Source of the DNA: Lysobacterales bacterium
GTDB lineage: Bacteria; Pseudomonadota; Gammaproteobacteria; Xanthomonadales; Marinicellaceae
Direction of reading: 5' to 3'
NCBI GenBank assembly: GCA_027083915.1
Contig: JALWML010000124.1
Coordinates: 1-7,128 of the forward strand
Length of the DNA: 7,128 bases
Within the stretch, counting starts at the first letter, position 1. Each line of letters starts with the position of its first letter. This document shows positions 1-4,733 of this stretch, one piece after another. Below the pieces are notes generated by a model. That model had not been told where the DNA came from. It did no database searches and worked only from the letters and a program-made list of their open reading frames with translations. Made by a program: the position numbers and the translations under genes.

Positions 1-1
1 G

Positions 2-163
2 GTTTTAGCACACAATTCTGGTTACTCTCGTAATGGCATACGTGAAGTTAAAATCGTGACGAAAGACAAGAAGAAAATTAAATACAAAGTCACATCGGAA
101 TTCATGGATGAAGTTCAGCAATTAAAACAATTTATAAACAGTCTCAGTACAACGCAATTATGA
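2..163 (+). CDS. C-terminal end of an unrecognised protein (5' end outside window)
   Basis: The frame is open from base 2 to a TGA at 161-163 and gives the last 53 residues of a protein whose start lies left of the window. The visible part begins VLAHNSGYSRNG, continues with a strand-like, lysine-rich stretch (REVKIVTKDKKKIKYKVTS) and ends in a likely amphipathic helix (EFMDEVQQLKQFINSL). No signal, membrane segment or catalytic motif is visible in this piece. Its stop overlaps the start of the next gene as ATGA, which strongly supports that it is translated and belongs to the same operon as the two DUF3592-type membrane proteins. The charged strand plus terminal helix could be the end of a PH-like domain of a small membrane protein, but that is a guess from shape only. 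I do not recognise the family. Confidence 0.75.
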   Translation, partial: VLAHNSGYSRNGIREVKIVTKDKKKIKYKVTSEFMDEVQQLKQFINSLSTTQL

Positions 164-660
164 ACAGGTCCGCTTACTCTATTAATAACATGCTTTTTAT
201 ACCTCTAATTATCGGCTTGGTACTGGTTTTTTTTGGTGGTCGATTTATCTTGCTGGCAGAACAAACCAAGAATTGGCAAAAAACCCAAGCAACCATTATG
301 CAAATAAATTTAATTGAATCACGCAGTTCCTCCAATAGCACAACAAGCAAACAAACCACTTTTGAAATTTCTATTTTGTACCAGTACAAAGTTCGAGGTC
401 AACAGTATCAATCAGACAAATACAGCTATGGTGATGGTTCTACTATTAAAAGCCGCTTAAAAAATCGAAGTACAGCACAACAATGGTTAGACGACTCTGG
501 CTACCAAAAAGGCAAGGAAATCAGTATTTATTATAACCCTAAAGACCCTAAAACAGCTATCGTAAAGGCAGGTGCAAGCATTTGGACTTTTACTCCTCTT
601 ATCGCTGGACTTTTCTTTACTGTAATTTTTAGTTTGATTTTAAAGAATAAAATGAAATGA
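160..660 (+). CDS. DUF3592 family membrane protein (first of a tandem pair)
   Basis: This 166-residue protein has two membrane segments, about residues 11-32 and 141-161, which flank a soluble domain of about 105 residues. The domain carries the usual DUF3592 signature: a tryptophan after the first helix (NWQKTQATI, 39-46), a central beta segment (ILYQYKVRGQQYQSDKYSYG, 72-91), and near the end KGKEISIYYNPKDPKTAIVKAG (117-138). The YYNPKDP...A.V element is the most recognisable part. The length is normal for the family. The function of DUF3592 is not known; the likely arrangement is a small beta domain held against the membrane by two helices. The start is the ATG at 160, which overlaps the previous stop as ATGA. 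No clear Shine-Dalgarno sequence precedes it, so translation probably depends on coupling. The family call is from motif recognition, not from a search. Confidence 0.85.
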   Translation: MNRSAYSINNMLFIPLIIGLVLVFFGGRFILLAEQTKNWQKTQATIMQINLIESRSSSNSTTSKQTTFEISILYQYKVRGQQYQSDKYSYGDGSTIKSRLKNRSTAQQWLDDSGYQKGKEISIYYNPKDPKTAIVKAGASIWTFTPLIAGLFFTVIFSLILKNKMK

Positions 661-1241
661 CAAAACAACAGCAAAAATCAAAACTAGTAAAAGAAATGAT
701 GGCTGAAACATTGATGGCTTTATTGTTTTTATTCTTTGCTTTTCATCGACCAATTACCGAAATTTTATTTAAATTTGATGAAAGCCAATGGTATGAAGGC
801 ACTGCCATAATCACTCAATCAAGAATAGTTGATAAAATAAAAAAAGGCCAAGGACCATTGGCCAATAGAACCACACATACCTATTATGTCTATGCACAAT
901 ACCAATATGACTCAATGGGAAAGACGTATAAATCCGACAAAATCAGTAATTTGGGAAATTACATCATTGCCAATGGTAGAGCAGATGCCAATGATGCCAT
1001 CAACACCTATTTACAAAAAGGGCGAAGAATAAAAGTCAATATTAGCAAAAACCCACCAACACGTTCTTTTCTATTTCGAGATAAATTACCAAACAGTAAT
1101 AACCGATTTGAAATCATCATGTTTCTAATTGCCTTACTAGCTTTATATAATCTGAATAAATCCATAAACCAATTGAGAACTATCTCACAGAATCAACAAA
1201 CAAATAATAAACATAAAAAAAAGAGTCAACCTATTTTCTAG
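657..1241 (+). CDS. Divergent DUF3592-like membrane protein (second of a tandem pair)
   Basis: This 194-residue protein has the same plan as the gene before it: a membrane segment near residues 15-35, a soluble domain, and a second membrane segment near 151-168. Matching landmarks are QWYEGTAII (44-52), VYAQYQYDSMGKTYKSDKIS (78-97) and KGRRIKVNISKNPPTRSFLF (121-140). The last aligns with the neighbour's KGKEISIYYNPKDPKTAIV, but the YYNP core has become NISKNPP. It differs by a longer basic N-terminus (MTKQQQKSKLVK) and a polar, lysine/asparagine-rich C-terminal tail (about 170-194). The start codon overlaps the previous stop as ATGA, and the upstream purines (AAAGAATAAA) make only a weak ribosome binding site. 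The pair looks like an old tandem duplication and may form a heteromer, which is inference. No biochemical role is known. Confidence 0.78.
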   Translation: MTKQQQKSKLVKEMMAETLMALLFLFFAFHRPITEILFKFDESQWYEGTAIITQSRIVDKIKKGQGPLANRTTHTYYVYAQYQYDSMGKTYKSDKISNLGNYIIANGRADANDAINTYLQKGRRIKVNISKNPPTRSFLFRDKLPNSNNRFEIIMFLIALLALYNLNKSINQLRTISQNQQTNNKHKKKSQPIF

Positions 1242-1283
1242 CAAACGTTAAATATACCGTAACACAATTAATTTGAAATTTAT

Positions 1284-1298
1284 CAGGAGAAAACCATG
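1284..1298 (+). promoter_or_regulatory. Strong Shine-Dalgarno site fixing the start at 1296
   Basis: AGGAG at 1284-1288 stands seven bases before the ATG at 1296, in clear contrast to the two upstream genes, which start without one. This supports ATG 1296 as the true start and independent translation of this gene. I could not identify a convincing -35/-10 pair in the 54-base gap 1242-1295, so it may be either the last gene of the upstream operon or have a weak promoter of its own. Confidence 0.8.
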
Positions 1299-2135
1299 AA
1301 AATTAACCTACTATTACTATTAACTGCACTTTCTATGTCGTTACTAACATCAAAAGTGTACGCCCAAGACAATATCACTATTGTTGCACCTTCTTCAGAG
1401 GCAGCTGATGGGTTGAATTTACAAGCCGTTAGTGAATTGTTTGCAGAAACCAAGAACCTTGAAGAATTTGAAAAAGCCTTGAACAATCCTGATGAAGGAT
1501 TAAACAACTTGGATTTGGATGGTAATGGTGAAGTGGATTATATTCGTATTGTTGAAGAAGTAGCTGGCGATGCACACTTTATCATACTGCAAGCTGCCAT
1601 TGGCAAAGATGAGTTTCAAGATGTCGCAACCATAGAAGTCGAAAAAAATGGTGACTCTTATAATATGCAAGTTCATGGTAATGCTATAATCTATGGTGAA
1701 AACTATTACTACCATCCTGTTCATATTCGTGTATGGCCAATTTTTACATGGATTTATCGTCCAGTTTATCGACCTTATCACTCACGCTTCTACTTTGGTT
1801 TTTATCCACGCTGGTGGCGACCATTTCACCCAATACATAGAAACGTCTATCGAAATCGAGTTGTGCGCTATACAAACAGAAATACTTTTGTCGTTAAGCC
1901 AGTAAGTCGTGTACATGTTATCAATCGTGTAAAATACAAACCTCGTACATCAAAAAGAGTGACTAAAAGAGTCACAGTTAGACACAATGGTAGAACCACA
2001 ACTGTTAAAAAAACAAAAAAAGTGACTCGCCATAGAAATGGCAATACCACAGTTAAAAAAACCAAGAAAGTAACGACCAAGAAGAATGGTCGCAAGAAAA
2101 CAGTAAAAAAGACCCGAGTTAAAAAGAGAAAATAA
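1296..2135 (+). CDS. Exported protein with EF-hand-like loop, aromatic/Arg-rich middle and lysine-repeat tail
   Basis: This 279-residue protein begins with a clear Sec signal peptide, probably cut after VYA (residue 23). Residues 40-130 form a conserved-looking domain: NLQAVSELFAETKNLEEFEKAL, then an acidic loop NLDLDGNGEVDY with D73, D75, N77, E79 and D81 spaced like a calcium-binding EF-hand or dockerin loop, then strands HFIILQAAIGKD and ATIEVEKNGD. I recall close relatives of this domain as uncharacterised exported proteins, mostly in Bacteroidetes. Residues 135-195 are very rich in Tyr, Trp, His, Pro and Arg. From about 215 the chain is strongly basic and holds three tandem repeats of 16-17 residues (225-241, 242-257, 258-274), each ending in TVKKT(K/R). 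The tail could bind a polyanion such as lipopolysaccharide, teichoic-like polymer or extracellular DNA; this is inference. No enzyme motif is seen. Confidence 0.85.
   Translation: MKINLLLLLTALSMSLLTSKVYAQDNITIVAPSSEAADGLNLQAVSELFAETKNLEEFEKALNNPDEGLNNLDLDGNGEVDYIRIVEEVAGDAHFIILQAAIGKDEFQDVATIEVEKNGDSYNMQVHGNAIIYGENYYYHPVHIRVWPIFTWIYRPVYRPYHSRFYFGFYPRWWRPFHPIHRNVYRNRVVRYTNRNTFVVKPVSRVHVINRVKYKPRTSKRVTKRVTVRHNGRTTTVKKTKKVTRHRNGNTTVKKTKKVTTKKNGRKKTVKKTRVKKRK
1968..2117 (+). repeat. Three tandem 16-17-residue basic repeats inside the coding region
   Basis: The encoded units are RVTVRHNGRTTTVKKTK, KVTRHRNGNTTVKKTK and KVTTKKNGRKKTVKKTR. They share the pattern (K/R)VT..(R/K).NG..TVKKT. The DNA copies are recognisably similar (for example a GTTAAAAAAAC-type stretch in the first two) but not identical, so this is an older expansion under protein-level constraint rather than a fresh slippage repeat. 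Confidence 0.85.
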
Positions 2136-2160
2136 GCTAAACAATGGCATTTAAAAAATT

Positions 2161-2185
2161 TAGCCCAGAATTTTGTTCTGGGCTA
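2161..2185. terminator. Bidirectional intrinsic terminator between convergent genes
   Basis: TAGCCCAGAA (2161-2170) and TTCTGGGCTA (2176-2185) are perfect reverse complements around the five-base loop TTTTG. On the plus strand the stem is followed by TCTTT. On the minus strand it is followed by a T-rich run, the complement of TTAAAAAATT at 2151-2160. The hairpin lies 25 bases after the stop of the plus-strand gene and 16 bases after the stop of the minus-strand gene, so it can end transcripts from both. The minus-direction T-tract is the better one. Confidence 0.9.
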
Positions 2186-2201
2186 TCTTTACTAGACCCA
2201 A

Positions 2202-4496
2202 CTAAATGGATTGTTGAAGTTCGTCTAATAAAGCTTGATTTTCTGCTTTCCATGCCTCGTTATAAGCCTCTTTGGCATTAATCATCACGGCTAAGGCTTC
2301 TACTTTCCTGCCTAGTAATTTTAACGCCCGTGCTTTTAGTTCAAGATGGGGATTGGGGTTTGGGTTGTATTGCTCAATATTCTCAAGTATATCTAATGCC
2401 TTTTGTGGATTTTGCTCTAGATAAACCCTAGCCAAAACATCTTGAGCTTGGGTATAAAATTTATAATCATGCGATGCTAAAGATTCTTCTGAAACTTGTG
2501 CGATTAATGCAATAGCTTTGGTGTTTTCTTTGCTCGCCTGATAATGACGAGCAAGGTATAAATTCATGTATATTTGATAGCGTTGTAAGCCTGGATTTTG
2601 AAAGAGTTTATTGTATTTATCCCAAATCGGTTTAAAGTTTTCAACATCTTCACGCGCTAACAATAATTCCATTTGTAAAAAAATAGCATTAAGCAACATG
2701 CTGTAATTCTTTTTCTCTCGCGTGAAATTTATCTGCTTGTCAATTTCTTTTTGGCAATAATCGTATTTGAAAAAGTTCATCTCTTGTGAGATATTGTAAT
2801 GGTTATAAATCATTTTGACATAATCATTATCAGTTTCCTTCACCATTTTATTGATGCGGTTTAACACATCAGCTGCTTCTGAAAATAAACCCCTTTCATG
2901 TAAGAATGCAACTAACTGCCCCAAATCACCAGCAATTTGAAGAGTGTCCGTTGGACTGTTACTTAACTCCATTAAGGCAATACTTTCTTTTTTAAGGGCA
3001 ATACCCTCTTGCCATTTATTGTTAAACATCAGCACATTTGACATCGCTTGCAAAACAGTAATTTCTATACCAATATCTTGAGCAGCTTTTGCATAGGCAA
3101 GCGACTTTTCATACAGTTCATAAACCGCGTCATCATTTGAAGAGTTACCTGCTATTTGGGCTTGCCCGTAATAGCTAACAGCATAAATTTTCGGATTGAT
3201 TTTATCATCAACATTAACAATCGCTTGCTTATAATACTTTAATGCCTCTTTACTGTTGCCTAGTTGGAGCAAGTAATCGGCTAATAGTATTTTCAATCTT
3301 CCTTTGTTAAAGGCTTTTACTTGAGTATTATCTCTAAAGTATTCTCTTATGTCATTGATTGCCTCTTGTTTTTTATTCAAACAAGCTAGATTTGTGGCAA
3401 CAAAATATTCGATAATTGCACTATTATCCGAATAAAAAGGAGTGGATTTCAATGCATTAATTTGGGCAAGGCTAAGTTCACATTCAGTATTAAAATGCAG
3501 AGCTTTGGCGTATAAAAAACGAGCGACATGGTTTGAATCATGAGTTGACAAATATTCTTTAAGTAACCTCGTTGCCTGCTCAAAATCCTTGTTCTCTAAT
3601 GCCTTAATCGCTTCTAAATAAGCAGGTGTTGAAACATCAACAGTGTTTGCATCAAGTTGTTTTAGAGAAAATCCTTTGTGGTAATTACTAATAAAATCAA
3701 TTTGGGCTTTAACCACTTCTTCTAAACTACCGGCCGAAATTTGAATTTGTTTAAAGGGTTTTGAACCTTTTGAAAGGGCAATAACCGCATCATAAATATT
3801 GCCATTTTTACTGACATTGGTTTGCAACATCACCAAATCTTTATCAATTTGCCAATATTTTTCAAAGGCTTGTTTATTATCTAATCCTTTGTCAACAAAC
3901 AACACTTGTTTTTTATTATTAGAATTCTCAATAGTCGTTTTGATTAATTCATTGACTTCATTTTCCACCTTATCACCATTTTTAATAATCAAAGGCAATA
4001 ACAACAGATGTTGATTTTCATCTAATTTTTGAATTTGAATGGTTTTTTCATTTCCTAATACAGGTTCAAGTTTGAAATAATAAAAACCTGCTATCAAAAG
4101 CAATATGCCGAAAATGATAGCATACAGCCACCACTTGTTTTTACTTGCTGAAGTTGTCTGTTCTGATAAACTAGCCTCCTGCTTTTCACGTATGAGTTCC
4201 ACATTTCCCTCAAAGCTGATACCATGACCAAAATGGGTGACCAAAACTTCAGGATTGACTGCATCCTTTTCTACAACATTACGTAATTTTGATAAGGTTT
4301 TTTCAATTGAATTTTCTGTGACCGTACGACCCCAAACTTCATCCATCAAGGTTTGCTTTGAAATTATGGTTTTTGGGTGCTCAATAAAATAATCAAAAAG
4401 CTTTTTTTGAATTTTAGTTAATCGAATTTCACCTTCTCCACGTATAACCAAACCATTGGAAGTATCGTAAGAGAAGTCATTTATTTTATAGCGCAT
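2202..4496 (-). CDS. Membrane-bound OmpR/CadC-type winged-helix regulator with a large C-terminal TPR-like domain
   Basis: This 764-residue protein starts with a Trans_reg_C winged helix (about 1-97): beta strands in YDTSNGLVIRGEGEIRLT, the helix QKKLFDYFIEHP, the conserved SKQTLMDEVWG segment (47-56), a recognition helix around ENSIEKTLSKLRNVV (61-75), and the hairpin wing VTHFGHGISFEG. No receiver domain is present. A basic/polar linker leads to one membrane helix (about 123-141), so by analogy with CadC and ToxR the DNA-binding part is cytoplasmic and residues 142-764 are periplasmic. From about 290 the chain is alpha-helical with TPR-like pairs, for example PAYLEAIKALENKDFEQATRLL, LADYLLQLGNSKEALKYYKQAI and AQDVLARVYLEQNPQKALDIL. 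The start is secure because an in-frame TAA lies at 4511-4509 and no other start codon intervenes, although no Shine-Dalgarno sequence precedes it. The likely target is the divergent operon, which is inference. Confidence 0.9.
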   Translation of the reverse strand: MRYKINDFSYDTSNGLVIRGEGEIRLTKIQKKLFDYFIEHPKTIISKQTLMDEVWGRTVTENSIEKTLSKLRNVVEKDAVNPEVLVTHFGHGISFEGNVELIREKQEASLSEQTTSASKNKWWLYAIIFGILLLIAGFYYFKLEPVLGNEKTIQIQKLDENQHLLLLPLIIKNGDKVENEVNELIKTTIENSNNKKQVLFVDKGLDNKQAFEKYWQIDKDLVMLQTNVSKNGNIYDAVIALSKGSKPFKQIQISAGSLEEVVKAQIDFISNYHKGFSLKQLDANTVDVSTPAYLEAIKALENKDFEQATRLLKEYLSTHDSNHVARFLYAKALHFNTECELSLAQINALKSTPFYSDNSAIIEYFVATNLACLNKKQEAINDIREYFRDNTQVKAFNKGRLKILLADYLLQLGNSKEALKYYKQAIVNVDDKINPKIYAVSYYGQAQIAGNSSNDDAVYELYEKSLAYAKAAQDIGIEITVLQAMSNVLMFNNKWQEGIALKKESIALMELSNSPTDTLQIAGDLGQLVAFLHERGLFSEAADVLNRINKMVKETDNDYVKMIYNHYNISQEMNFFKYDYCQKEIDKQINFTREKKNYSMLLNAIFLQMELLLAREDVENFKPIWDKYNKLFQNPGLQRYQIYMNLYLARHYQASKENTKAIALIAQVSEESLASHDYKFYTQAQDVLARVYLEQNPQKALDILENIEQYNPNPNPHLELKARALKLLGRKVEALAVMINAKEAYNEAWKAENQALLDELQQSI

Positions 4497-4538
4497 TGAA
4501 TAAAAGATTTATAAAAAAACATGAAGTGATATTAACCC

Positions 4539-4554
4539 ATATTTTATAAAATAT
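4539..4554. repeat. Perfect 16-base AT palindrome over the regulator's -10 box
   Basis: ATATTTTATAAAATAT reads the same on both strands without a mismatch. It could be an operator half-site pair or simply an AT-rich promoter core that happens to be symmetric. In a region this rich in A and T, a chance origin is possible, so the functional reading is weak. Confidence 0.45.
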
Positions 4555-4571
4555 ACAACAAAACAAATCAA
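4543..4571 (-). promoter_or_regulatory. Sigma-70 type promoter of the regulator gene
   Basis: Read on the minus strand, TTGATT (4571-4566; four of six consensus bases) and TATAAA (4548-4543; five of six) are separated by exactly 17 bases. This predicts a transcript start near 4536 and a leader of about 40 bases. The -10 box lies inside a 16-base palindrome, so a protein binding there would directly affect the regulator's own expression. Confidence 0.6.
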
Positions 4572-4636
4572 AGCTAGTTAAATTTTAAAAAAATCACTCC
4601 TCCAACAAAGTCAATAAATACAATGCTTTAGAAAAA

Positions 4637-4669
4637 AGTCAGCAAATGGTCAGCAATTGGTCAGGGCAT
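4637..4669 (+). promoter_or_regulatory. Three 11-base direct repeats: predicted operator for a PhoB/OmpR/CadC-type regulator
   Basis: The units are AGTCAGCAAAT (4637-4647), GGTCAGCAATT (4648-4658) and GGTCAGGGCAT (4659-4669). The GTCA cores sit at 4638, 4649 and 4660, exactly 11 bases apart, so all face the same side of the helix. A GTCA-type core followed by an A/T spacer in 11-base steps is the layout of the PhoB box and, more generally, of sites bound head-to-tail by OmpR-type winged helices. The regulator encoded divergently has such a DNA-binding domain, so it is the first candidate to bind here. A possible fourth copy, AGTCAATAAAT at 4609-4619, matches the first in nine of eleven positions but is 28 bases away, about half a turn out of phase. 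Confidence 0.65.
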
Positions 4670-4691
4670 ATTCTTGCAGAAACAATAAAAT
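4663..4691 (+). promoter_or_regulatory. Predicted activator-dependent promoter of the surface-protein operon
   Basis: TAAAAT at 4686-4691 matches five of six bases of a -10 box. The position 17 bases upstream (4663-4668, AGGGCA) is a very poor -35 and falls inside the third 11-base repeat. A good -10 with a missing -35 covered by activator sites is typical of promoters that need an OmpR/PhoB-type activator. The predicted transcript start is near 4698. A weaker alternative is TTGCAG (4675-4680) with TTAATT (4698-4703), 17 bases apart. Compared with a classic pho box, the repeats lie roughly one helical turn further from the -10. Confidence 0.45.
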
Positions 4692-4718
4692 GACAAATTA
4701 ATTAAAACGCATTCTTTT

Positions 4719-4733
4719 GAGGAAAACTAAATG
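4719..4733 (+). promoter_or_regulatory. Shine-Dalgarno site fixing the start at 4731
   Basis: GAGG at 4719-4722 (within TTGAGGAAAA) lies eight bases before the ATG at 4731. Together with the signal peptide that follows directly, it supports this start. Confidence 0.75.

Noticed and set aside
1242..1295. A promoter in the gap before the lysine-repeat protein
   Set aside because: TAAATA/TATACC-like stretches exist, but no -35 box at acceptable spacing could be found, so no promoter is claimed.
1868..2150. Minus-strand open frames (1868-2095 and 1950-2150) that look like hydrophobic membrane proteins
   Set aside because: They are the antisense of the lysine/threonine-rich tail: AAA/AAG codons read backwards give Phe and Leu. 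They have no ribosome binding site of their own and run into the convergent terminator region.
4637..4669. Short direct repeats read as a CRISPR or a tandem satellite
   Set aside because: There are only three contiguous 11-base units without spacers, placed in a promoter; this fits a protein-binding array, not a CRISPR.
4497..4730. Small RNA gene or hidden small protein in the divergent intergenic region
   Set aside because: No hairpin with a T-tract and no short frame with a ribosome binding site was seen; promoter and operator elements account for the visible structure.
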